Shown: piece by piece, positions 15,266 to 22,238 of the stretch
Position numbering within the stretch: the first letter of the stretch is position 1
Layout of the letters: each line of letters opens with the position of its first letter
Assembly: GCA_964395915.1 (NCBI GenBank)
Contig: CAYNDB010000030.1
Span: forward strand, 1-22,299
Origin: CAYNDB01 sp964395915
GTDB lineage: Bacteria; Nitrospinota_A; UBA7883; JAJRTC01
Length of the DNA: 22,299 nucleotides
Direction: 5' to 3'
Program-made: the position numbers and the translations under genes
The notes under the pieces: model-generated
Told to the model about the DNA's origin: nothing
What the model saw: only the letters and a program-made list of their open reading frames with translations
Database searches by the model: none

Positions 15266-16513
15266 TTACACGTTAGATGAACGGCCCCCTTTAGAGCCGA
15301 TGGTTTCTTCCGGGTAGGCGTCGATATTATGGATGGAAAGATCGGAACCCTCAATTTCCTGCTCTTTAGTCAGGCGCAATCCAATGGTAATGTCGATAAG
15401 CGTATACACGCAATAACCGGCGACAAGCGCAACCATAACCCCCGCTCCGGTTCCTATTAGCTGCGAGAGAAGTGTAACGTCGCCCATTCCACCAAGCTGT
15501 TTGAGCCCAAAGATACCGCAAGCGACGCCGCCCCACGCTCCGCATATTCCATGCAGTGGCCAGACACCGAGCACATCGTCTATTTTGAGTTTCTCCTGCT
15601 CAAATATAAACCCTTTGACAAAAATTATTCCGGCGACACCGCCGACAATCAACGCGCCCAGCGGATGATATTGATCCGATCCAGCGCAGACAGCCACCAG
15701 CCCCGCTAACGCTCCGTTATGGACAAACCCGGGATCGTTTTTGGAGATAACCAGCGCGGCGATGATCCCACCCACCATAGACATCAGAGAATTTACAGCA
15801 ACAAGCCCCGTGATACCGGTGATCTGTTGCGCGCTCATTACGTTAAACCCGAACCAGCCGATGCAGAGCATCCATGTGCCCAGCGCCAGCATTGGTATGT
15901 TGCTTACCGGTATCGGCCTGGATACGCCATCGACCCAGCGGCCATTGCGCGCTCCCAACTTAATGACAGCCACAAGGGCAAGCCATCCTCCCATGGCGTG
16001 GACAACCACCGATCCTGCGAAATCATGAAAGGGAGCCCCTCCGATTCTTTCAAGCAAAGACCCTTCCTGGCCGAGCAATGTGAGCCTGCCCCAGACCATT
16101 CCCTCGAAAATGGGATAGACAATAGCGACGAATATCATCGAGGCCAAAACCTGGGGCCAAAACCTGGATCGTTCCGCAATTCCGCCAGAGATGATAGCTG
16201 GAATGGCGGCGGCAAAAGTTAAAAGAAAGAAAAATCGGGCAAGGTCGTAGCCTCGTAAAGAGCCGACGATCTCTTCGGCGGAGCCGAAAAATGTCAAACC
16301 ATACGCAAGAGGAAAACCTATGAAAAAATAGATAACCGCCGAGAATGCGAAATCGGACAAAATCTTCACGAGAGCGTTAACCTGATTCTTCTTTCGTACA
16401 GTGCCAACCTCCAGAAAGGCGAAGCCTCCGTGCATTGCAAAAACCATCACCGCTCCCAACATCAGGAACAAAACATCCGCGCTGTTTTTAAGTTCGCCTA
16501 TTTCCGCCATCAT
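15266..16513 (-). CDS. amt: Ammonium transporter (Amt family), copy downstream of glnK
   Basis: This 415-residue polytopic protein (about 11 helices) belongs to the Amt/Mep/Rh family, which moves ammonium across the inner membrane. The conserved aspartate and first pore histidine are in FHDFAGSVVVHAMGG, the second pore histidine in PLHGICGAWGG, the gating aromatic region in CIGWFGFNVMSAQQ, and the outer-gate helix in TFAAAIPAIISGGIAERSRF. Unlike the other copy in this window it has no signal peptide; the N-terminus is MMAEIGELKNSADV. The C-terminal tail (LRLTKEQEIEGSDLSIHN..AYPEE) is the cytoplasmic element that normally meets PII. It lies 59 bases after glnK, a classical pair. The second ATG at 16510 is better spaced from AAAGGT than the first. 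Confidence 0.95.
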   Translation of the reverse strand: MMAEIGELKNSADVLFLMLGAVMVFAMHGGFAFLEVGTVRKKNQVNALVKILSDFAFSAVIYFFIGFPLAYGLTFFGSAEEIVGSLRGYDLARFFFLLTFAAAIPAIISGGIAERSRFWPQVLASMIFVAIVYPIFEGMVWGRLTLLGQEGSLLERIGGAPFHDFAGSVVVHAMGGWLALVAVIKLGARNGRWVDGVSRPIPVSNIPMLALGTWMLCIGWFGFNVMSAQQITGITGLVAVNSLMSMVGGIIAALVISKNDPGFVHNGALAGLVAVCAGSDQYHPLGALIVGGVAGIIFVKGFIFEQEKLKIDDVLGVWPLHGICGAWGGVACGIFGLKQLGGMGDVTLLSQLIGTGAGVMVALVAGYCVYTLIDITIGLRLTKEQEIEGSDLSIHNIDAYPEETIGSKGGRSSNV

Positions 16514-16572
16514 GTACCTTTAACGCATGAATTGTTTATAAACTCGTTTCTTCAAAATCGAACAGGATCGAT

Positions 16573-16911
16573 TCACACCGCATCTTCGCCCCGTTCGCCA
16601 GTGCGAATACGGACAACTTCCTCCACCGCCATCACGAAAATCTTCCCATCGCCGATTTTACCCATGGACGCGGCGGCGACAATTTTTTCTATGGCCGTCT
16701 CCACCAGATCGTCATTCAGCACAATCTCGACTATAATTTTTGGCAGAAAATCCACCACATATTCCGCGCCCCGGTATGTTTCCGTATGACCTTTTTGTCG
16801 GCCAAAACCTTTAACTTCAGTGACAGTCATTCCTTGCGCCCCGATCTCAGATAGCGCTTTTTTAACCTCATCCAGTTTGAATGGTTTTATGATCGCCTCT
16901 ATTTTTTTCAT
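16573..16911 (-). CDS. glnK: Nitrogen regulatory PII protein (GlnK/GlnB)
   Basis: The 112-residue PII protein starts at the ATG at 16911, preceded by AGGAGA nine bases upstream; a longer frame from 16974 lacks such support and would add 21 non-family residues. The T-loop GFGRQKGHTETYRGAEYVVDFLPK is complete, with Y51 (the uridylylated tyrosine in proteobacteria) and K58. The C-loop GKIGDGKIFV and the RIRTGERGEDAV end are canonical. PII trimers sense ATP/ADP and 2-oxoglutarate and close Amt channels when nitrogen is plentiful. The neighbouring amt supports the name glnK; GlnB cannot be told apart by sequence alone. A possible promoter (TTGGCG, 18 bases, TATAAA at 16962-16933) lies in the 96-base gap behind the SPFH gene. 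Confidence 0.95.
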   Translation of the reverse strand: MKKIEAIIKPFKLDEVKKALSEIGAQGMTVTEVKGFGRQKGHTETYRGAEYVVDFLPKIIVEIVLNDDLVETAIEKIVAAASMGKIGDGKIFVMAVEEVVRIRTGERGEDAV

Positions 16912-16932
16912 AACACAAGCTCTCCTGACACG

Positions 16933-16962
16933 TTTATAGTTTTCAATTTCTCGCCACGCCAA
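16933..16962 (-). promoter_or_regulatory. Possible sigma-70 promoter of glnK-amt
   Basis: Reading on the minus strand, TTGGCG (16962-16957) and TATAAA (16938-16933) are 18 bases apart. The implied start would fall at or just before the glnK Shine-Dalgarno, leaving a very short leader, which weakens the case. No sigma-54 site (GG-N10-GC) was found in this gap, although many glnK-amtB pairs use one. Confidence 0.25.
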
Positions 16963-17007
16963 ACAACACCGCAAGCGGATATCTCATCTCCACCTGCGTT
17001 ACAGGCT

Positions 17008-18768
17008 TTAATTCATTTTCTTCGATTCTGAGCCGATGCCCATTCCCTTCGTCAGGTTGCTGTCTCCCAATATGGCGAACGCTCCTTCAAGGCTGCCCCC
17101 GCCAGAGCCGCTTTGGACCTGAACGCGCGGCGTTTTTACGATGTCAGGATTTTTGACCGCCGCCCGAAGAAGCTTGTCGATAACGGCAAGCTGCATCGTC
17201 TTGTCCTTGCCAAGCACGGCCACCTGGGCGCTCTGCCCTTTGGCGATCTCCTGTAGCTTCAGCTTTTCACCCTGCCCTTCAAACTGCTTGGCCGCCATAC
17301 GGTGTTTCGCCGACTTCTCTTCGATTTTAGCTTCCATCAGCGAATGCTGCTGATTGGCTTCCGCAATCGCCTTTTCAACTTCGATACGCTTTTTCTGGGC
17401 CGCTTCTTCCTCTATAAAGGTTTGCTGCATCTGCTTGGCCAGTTGTTCGCGTTTACGCGCCACCAGAAGCTCTGGCGGAATAACAGGATCGCCAAACCGC
17501 ACATCTCTGACGATCAAGCCAAATTTGGCCCCCTGCGCTTTAAGCGCCGCCAACACCTTATCCTCCAGATAAGCGCGTTTATTGCGCAAATCGAGAACAC
17601 GGGTTCCCTTAGCGGCTTTTGCGGCTTCTCCACGAGCCTGGTACTCGGCGTTGATAATATTTTTCACAACACTGCGGACAAGCGGCGTAAAGATTTTCTC
17701 TTCGAGCTGTTCGAGGTTGCCAATGGCGGCGAAAATAACCGGCGCGTTCTTTGGATCAACCTGCACGAGGGCCCGCATTTCTATAGGGACCTCCCATCCA
17801 TCAACCTTGAGTATTATTGCGCTGTCAGCGGCGTTTGCCGGGATGGATACTCCTTCCGATTTAATTTTCTGATCGATCTGCCCGTCCCGCTTGACGGTAA
17901 GATCTATCCACCGTTTCGTATACCCGCCAACGTAACCCAAAGTCTGAACTCGCGAGGGTATGGGGATGATTTTGTATGCGCTCTCGCTCATGTAATAAAC
18001 ACCCGGAGCCAGAACCTTGCTCCAGACGCCGCGGCAGCCCTTTGGAACAAGCCGGACAGAAAAGGAAACACCTTTCTGCAGTGGCACAGGTTCGCACTTG
18101 GCGCCGACCGGTGATGGAGCCATTGACTTGACTACGCCCACATATCCCGGCGGCACCTTCCGCGCCGGTTTGTTTTGTATCGAAAAAAGATAGGGGTTAT
18201 AGCGATATTTGCCCGGCTTCAACACCGTGGACTGAGGGCCTTTCTGCCCCTTGCCTTCACCCAGAAAGTATTCCGCTTTCAGCATATCGTTTTCCGAGCC
18301 CGCTTTCCATCTGTCGGCGAAATTCTGCCCGTCCCGTAACGGAAGACCGTCTTTGGCGGTAATCATTCCATAGCTGCCCAAGGAGACTTCATGCACAGGA
18401 AAGGATTCCACATCGTACAACACGTTCAGCAGAGGCTTGAAATTAAGTCCAGGCCCCAATATTTCGGCCTGCGGGCCGGTCTCACCATTAACTGCGATTA
18501 TCCGTCCGCTCTCCAGGCTTTTAAAGCCATACACCTTGCTGAGCGAACCTATTTTATCGGAGTCGATAACGACATACGACGTGTTGACGGCAAGAAGCAA
18601 GGCCACAAAAGCCAGGGCGCCACGCAAAGGCATGCGCATCCACCCAAGCGGTATTTCTTCTCCGGCGCGGGTCACATGCTTGTCACTTATCTTGAAATAA
18701 TCGGGTATCATGCCTGGCAAAAATATAGCTGCGCCAGCGCATACGACCACTAAAAACAAAGCGTCCAT
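17008..18768 (-). CDS. SPFH/band-7 domain membrane protein
   Basis: The 586-residue product has two hydrophobic segments (about 3-20 and 48-63). A long SPFH/prohibitin-like region follows to about residue 430, with YVVIDSDKIG, GPGLNFKPLLNVLYDVESFPVHEV, KVPPGYVGVVKS and DGWEVPIEMRALVQVDP..AP. Then comes an alanine/glutamate/lysine-rich coiled coil (about 430-520: ARKREQLAKQMQQ, EKAIAEANQQ, EAKIEEKSAKH) and a glycine-serine-rich tail. SPFH proteins oligomerise into large membrane cages or microdomains and regulate proteases or scaffold complexes. The length exceeds typical stomatin or flotillin homologues. It starts 11 bases after the haoA-like stop with a good GGGAGA, so it is co-transcribed with the cytochromes. 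No haem motif is present. The role in the cluster is unknown; scaffolding of the redox or transport proteins is a guess. Confidence 0.85.
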   Translation of the reverse strand: MDALFLVVVCAGAAIFLPGMIPDYFKISDKHVTRAGEEIPLGWMRMPLRGALAFVALLLAVNTSYVVIDSDKIGSLSKVYGFKSLESGRIIAVNGETGPQAEILGPGLNFKPLLNVLYDVESFPVHEVSLGSYGMITAKDGLPLRDGQNFADRWKAGSENDMLKAEYFLGEGKGQKGPQSTVLKPGKYRYNPYLFSIQNKPARKVPPGYVGVVKSMAPSPVGAKCEPVPLQKGVSFSVRLVPKGCRGVWSKVLAPGVYYMSESAYKIIPIPSRVQTLGYVGGYTKRWIDLTVKRDGQIDQKIKSEGVSIPANAADSAIILKVDGWEVPIEMRALVQVDPKNAPVIFAAIGNLEQLEEKIFTPLVRSVVKNIINAEYQARGEAAKAAKGTRVLDLRNKRAYLEDKVLAALKAQGAKFGLIVRDVRFGDPVIPPELLVARKREQLAKQMQQTFIEEEAAQKKRIEVEKAIAEANQQHSLMEAKIEEKSAKHRMAAKQFEGQGEKLKLQEIAKGQSAQVAVLGKDKTMQLAVIDKLLRAAVKNPDIVKTPRVQVQSGSGGGSLEGAFAILGDSNLTKGMGIGSESKKMN

Positions 18769-18779
18769 TACTATTCTCC

Positions 18780-20018
18780 CTAATGTTTTTCTTTATGTTC
18801 ACGCAGCTCATCTATCATGCGGATAAGTTCAAGCTTGTTACGCGCGAGTTCGTAGAAACCATGCCATTGCGCATAATCAGCGCCCATCATAAAGACTCCA
18901 TGACGCGCCCTGCGGCCTTCATGGTGCCAATATTCAAAGAACTTGAACTCCAGCTCCTCGTCAAACTTCTCCTTTGTCAGAAGACCGTCCTCGTAAAGCT
19001 TGTCCATCTTCTCTTTTATCGGGTCGTAGAACTTTTCGTTGTATAGCTTCACAGCGTCGTCCGCCTGTTTGTAAAAACCTTTCACCCAGTTAATCGAGTG
19101 ACAGTTCAGGCAGACCTCCTGCATCTCTTTACGGTTTTCTTCCCAGTTCTCGCGCGGGACGCTTCTCGGGCTGGAAAGTTTCCATGAAAGACGCAAGTTT
19201 ATATTGTGCGTCGCCTTGACCTTGCCGATGCCCGACATATGACAAGTGGCGCAGGTGGGAGCGCGATAATATTGGACATCCCAGTTGCTGCCGGCCACGT
19301 CCCAGTCCCATTCCTCCTTTTCACTTTGATAAATAACTCCATGCTTCGATTCGAGATAAATCTCGATCTGCGGATGATCCGGGCCGATGTGGCAGGTGCC
19401 GCATGTCTCCGGTTTACGCGCTTCGCCGATTGAAAATTTGTGACGTGTATGACAGGCGGTGCAAGACCCCTTGCTTCCGTCCGGGTTCACTCTTCCGATC
19501 CCCTGGTTTGGCCAGGAGCCGAACTTGAGCGTCCCGCCTGGCCCCATTTCCACTGTCGAGCCGTGACATTTTTCACACCCGACTATCGCCGCCTCTTTTC
19601 CTTCAATTGTGTAGCCGAGAACATTGTCCATAACTCGGCCTTCCGGCGTTTCTTTGCTTATGAAAGTGGCCGCCTTCGCGTGGTGGCTTTCCTCGAATTC
19701 GCGCACTTCCTGTGGATGACAGCGAGAGCAATCGCGCGGGCTTACAATGACGGAAATAAGCGCCCCCTCATGTTCCTGCGCGTCGACATCGGTTCTTTCG
19801 GCCTTGTGGCAGTCAAAACATGTCACACCGCCGCGCGCGTGTTGGCTCTTTTTCCAGTCATTAACGATACCGGGGGATTTTTTTTCATGACATGTCATGC
19901 ACCGTTCGGCGATTGCTTCCTCCTTGGCGCGGACAGAGCTTTTATCGGCAAAAGCAGTTTGGGCGAACCCTATTCCCAATGCAACAAGCATCACGCTAAA
20001 AAACACTTTTTTCTTCAT
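18780..20018 (-). CDS. haoA: Octahaem c-type cytochrome, hydroxylamine oxidoreductase-like (HaoA)
   Basis: The 412-residue protein has a cleavable signal peptide (MKKKVFFSVMLVALGIGF..AFA) and exactly eight CXXCH sites, starting at residues 40, 67, 97, 148, 186, 206, 256 and 303, so it is a periplasmic octahaem cytochrome. Haem order and the late WHHEGRRARHG..MMGADYAQWHGFYEL block fit the HAO family. In Nitrosomonas HAO the fourth haem is the catalytic P460, cross-linked to a tyrosine; reductive HaoA lacks that cross-link. The only candidate tyrosines in the late block here are Y382 and Y389, and an alignment is needed to judge them. The C-terminus has no membrane anchor and the protein is short for HAO. 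Start: ATG at 20018 has AAGGAG nine bases upstream, better than the TTG at 20024. The HaoC-like partner precedes it by about 40 bases. Confidence 0.88.
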   Translation of the reverse strand: MKKKVFFSVMLVALGIGFAQTAFADKSSVRAKEEAIAERCMTCHEKKSPGIVNDWKKSQHARGGVTCFDCHKAERTDVDAQEHEGALISVIVSPRDCSRCHPQEVREFEESHHAKAATFISKETPEGRVMDNVLGYTIEGKEAAIVGCEKCHGSTVEMGPGGTLKFGSWPNQGIGRVNPDGSKGSCTACHTRHKFSIGEARKPETCGTCHIGPDHPQIEIYLESKHGVIYQSEKEEWDWDVAGSNWDVQYYRAPTCATCHMSGIGKVKATHNINLRLSWKLSSPRSVPRENWEENRKEMQEVCLNCHSINWVKGFYKQADDAVKLYNEKFYDPIKEKMDKLYEDGLLTKEKFDEELEFKFFEYWHHEGRRARHGVFMMGADYAQWHGFYELARNKLELIRMIDELREHKEKH

Positions 20019-20057
20019 TAACAACGCTCCTTTATCTTAATTTCCAGCCAATACCGA

Positions 20058-20597
20058 TCAGCCGAAATACATTTTGTTTTTATGTACTATATTTCTGTGG
20101 CAATGTACGCACTTGCCTTTATCTCCCTCAAAACCTTTTGAGTGGGCCAAAAAGCCTCCACGCGGAAGCCCTGAAGGGAACGGGTTCTTGTGACACTTTA
20201 TGCACGAATCGTTCGTCATACTGTGACGGGACATTTCGGCCATTTCTTTTCTGTCCAGGTTTTCCGGATCGCCGAGATAGTGAACATAGGTATCGCGTAC
20301 GCCAAATATTGTCTTCGCTTTGAGCTTGGCCAAAAAACCGGTCGGCAAATGGCAATCGGAACATTCGGCTACGACACCTGTATTGTTGTCGTAGTGAGAC
20401 GATACTCTCCACTCACGAAACATTTCCTCCATCTCGTGGCAGTTGACCGTGCAAAAATCAACCGACGAGGTGAAATCAACCGACCAGGTAAGGACTAAGT
20501 AAAAGCCGCCAATAGCAAATGCCGTAAGAGCCGAAGTGATGGCGACTACTTTTGGATTAGCCTTTTTGAGGATTTTTTCGCCAGTTATTCTTACCAT
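20058..20597 (-). CDS. haoC: NapC/NrfH-family tetrahaem cytochrome c, HaoC-like quinol dehydrogenase
   Basis: The 179-residue protein has one N-terminal membrane helix (about 17-37) and four haem sites facing the periplasm: CTVNCH at 49-54, CSDCH at 79-83, CIKCH at 132-136 and CVHCH at 163-167. This is the NapC/NirT/NrfH family, which oxidises menaquinol or ubiquinol and feeds a periplasmic reductase. The first site has three residues between its cysteines (CX3CH) where the family has CX2CH, yet the following EM keeps the CHxM methionine expected as haem-1 ligand. The DNA was re-read on both strands and supports this. It begins 9 bases after the upstream amt stop and is followed by the octahaem cytochrome, the haoC-haoA order known in Campylobacterota. 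Confidence 0.9.
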   Translation of the reverse strand: MVRITGEKILKKANPKVVAITSALTAFAIGGFYLVLTWSVDFTSSVDFCTVNCHEMEEMFREWRVSSHYDNNTGVVAECSDCHLPTGFLAKLKAKTIFGVRDTYVHYLGDPENLDRKEMAEMSRHSMTNDSCIKCHKNPFPSGLPRGGFLAHSKGFEGDKGKCVHCHRNIVHKNKMYFG

Positions 20598-20606
20598 AAT
20601 CCGCTC

Positions 20607-21914
20607 TTACCTGAAGGAGCCCAGCGAAGAATCTGGATAGGAGTTGGCTCCGTGCTCGCTAAAGTCGAGCCCATTATATTCGTCTTCAGCGGAGACCCTG
20701 AGACCGCTAAACCTGTCTATTGCCTTGAGCAGGACAAACGTTGTGGGAAAAACCCAGAGAAAACACGCCGCTATACCGATTAGCTGGACACCGATAATTT
20801 TCAGCGAAAACATTTCGGCGCTGTTGAAAAGCCCCACAGCCAGTGTTCCCCATGCTCCACAAACACCATGCACCGAAATGGCGCCGACAGGATCATCCAC
20901 TTTAAAGCGTTCGATTATCGGCACGAAAACCACCACAAGGACTCCCGCAACGGCGCCGGTTATGATCGCAAATAGTGGCGAGAGGCTGGCGCACCCTGCG
21001 GCAATGCCGACAAGGCCGGCCATCGCCCCGTTGAGACTTGTTCCCACGTCTGGCAGACCATACCGCATCCATGCCACTACCATTGCGACAACCGTTCCCG
21101 CCACTGCCGCAAGAGTGGTGTTTATGACAATCAACGCTATGTCGCCATCGCCGACCATCGCGTTTCCGGTATTGAAACCGTACCAGCCAAACCATAGAAT
21201 CATCACGCCAATGGCGGCGAGAGGAAGGTTGTGCCCCGGCAGCGCTTTTATGACGCCATCCTTGCCAAACTTGTCGTTGCGCGGGCCAATGGCGATCGCT
21301 CCCGCAAGAGCCGCCCATCCGCCGACACTGTGAACAACTGTGGAGCCGGCAAAATCAATGAAACCGAGGCTCTCAAGCCACCCGTTTCCATGATACATAC
21401 TTCCCCAGGCCCAGCTTCCGAAGACCGGATAAATAATCGCGGCGAGAGCGGCGGTATAGATAAGATGTGCGATAAACCGTGTTCTTTCCGCCATTGCGCC
21501 TGAAATAATAAGGGCGACAATTGAGCAGAACAGAAGCTGGAGCATCCAGAAAGAGTAGTGTTGATAGTCGCCATCATGGGCAAAGCCTGTGAGAAAAAAG
21601 CCATCAGAGCCAAACAGGCCGGAGCTGGATTCTCCGAACATCAGGCCAAAACCTATCGCCCAATACGCAAACGCCCCGATAGAAAACCCGATGATGGTTT
21701 TCATTATGACGTTCGACGCGTTTTTAGCCCGTGTAAGACCCGACTCCATCAACGTGAACCCCGCCAGCATGATAAAAACAAGACAGGCGGCGATGATCGT
21801 CCATATTGAATTCAGATGGTTCTGGACATCCAACGCATCTGGTATTTCCGCCGCAAACGCATTTTCAGCTATCGCCAAAAACGCAATACAAAATATAATT
21901 ATTCCGTTTTTCAT
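20607..21914 (-). CDS. amt: Ammonium transporter (Amt family) with signal peptide, first gene of the cluster
   Basis: A 435-residue Amt protein with an N-terminal signal peptide (MKNGIIIFCIAFLAIAENAFA, then AEIPDAL), as in many proteobacterial Amts. Pore and recruitment residues are present: FIDFAGSTVVHSVGG (aspartate and first histidine), SVHGVCGAWG (second histidine), WFGWYGFNTGNA, and LLFCSIVALIISGAMAERTRF. The tail LRVSAEDEYNGLDFSEHGANSYPD is the PII-contacting region. It differs widely from the other Amt in this window, so the two are not a recent duplication. It heads the six-gene run and abuts the haoC-like gene. No Shine-Dalgarno lies close to the ATG: AGGAGA is 28 bases upstream, and an in-frame TAA rules out an upstream start between them. 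Confidence 0.95.
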   Translation of the reverse strand: MKNGIIIFCIAFLAIAENAFAAEIPDALDVQNHLNSIWTIIAACLVFIMLAGFTLMESGLTRAKNASNVIMKTIIGFSIGAFAYWAIGFGLMFGESSSGLFGSDGFFLTGFAHDGDYQHYSFWMLQLLFCSIVALIISGAMAERTRFIAHLIYTAALAAIIYPVFGSWAWGSMYHGNGWLESLGFIDFAGSTVVHSVGGWAALAGAIAIGPRNDKFGKDGVIKALPGHNLPLAAIGVMILWFGWYGFNTGNAMVGDGDIALIVINTTLAAVAGTVVAMVVAWMRYGLPDVGTSLNGAMAGLVGIAAGCASLSPLFAIITGAVAGVLVVVFVPIIERFKVDDPVGAISVHGVCGAWGTLAVGLFNSAEMFSLKIIGVQLIGIAACFLWVFPTTFVLLKAIDRFSGLRVSAEDEYNGLDFSEHGANSYPDSSLGSFR

Positions 21915-22027
21915 AATAGATACACTTTAATTACGAGCGTTGTCTCCTGGTGAAATTCAAAAAACACACCAATCGAACATGTGGATTAACTAAAACTTCA
22001 AACAAAATGAAAGTTGAAACATTCACG

Positions 22028-22050
22028 TATTACTTCAGCCAGAAGTAATA
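22028..22050. promoter_or_regulatory. 23-base palindrome, probable operator upstream of amt-hao cluster
   Basis: Perfect 9-base arms TATTACTTC (22028-22036) and GAAGTAATA (22042-22050) flank the spacer AGCCA. It is centred about 125 bases before the first amt start codon. No T run follows in either direction, so a protein-binding operator is more likely than a terminator. The sequence does not match Crp/Fnr, NtrC or Fur consensus patterns known to me. Confidence 0.5.
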
Positions 22051-22171
22051 CCGATCCAAACCGTAACTTTTATCTGGATCACTCTCCCCATAGATGACCA
22101 TGTAAGAGCAATATGTTTGCCAAAACGCAACTCATTGAATATGAAGGTGTTATTATTAACGCGGCAAATCG

Positions 22172-22231
22172 GACGCCTATATATTAGGCGTCAAAAGTGG
22201 AGGACGCCTAAACTTTGCGCAAAAAATAGGC
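22172..22231. repeat. GACGCCTA repeat cluster with nested hairpins
   Basis: GACGCCTA occurs at 22172-22179, inverted as TAGGCGTC at 22185-22192 (a perfect 8-base stem with loop TATAT), and again directly at 22203-22210. A second symmetrical unit uses GCCTA (22206-22210) and TAGGC (22227-22231) around the palindrome TTTGCGCAAA (22214-22223). It could be an operator array or the end of an element that continues past the window. Confidence 0.45.
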
Positions 22232-22238
22232 TTAATTT

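Noticed and set aside
15244..15292. Bidirectional terminator between the hybrid kinase and the second amt
   Set aside because: AAAGGGCC/GGCC..CTTT arms can pair, but one arm lies inside the amt coding end and the loop is over 30 bases.
16912..16974. Longer PII reading frame starting 21 codons upstream
   Set aside because: The added residues are not part of the PII fold, and a strong AGGAGA lies nine bases before the internal ATG at 16911.
16912..17007. Sigma-54/NtrC promoter before glnK
   Set aside because: No GG-N10-GC with flanking consensus was found in the gap on the minus strand.
17302..18114. Plus-strand 270-codon frame antisense to the SPFH gene
   Set aside because: It is a shadow of a well-supported gene; composition is typical of antisense reading and no motif is visible.
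20644..21333. Plus-strand 229-codon frame antisense to the first amt
   Set aside because: The Amt reading is unambiguous; the antisense product is Thr/Pro/Ala-rich without a domain.
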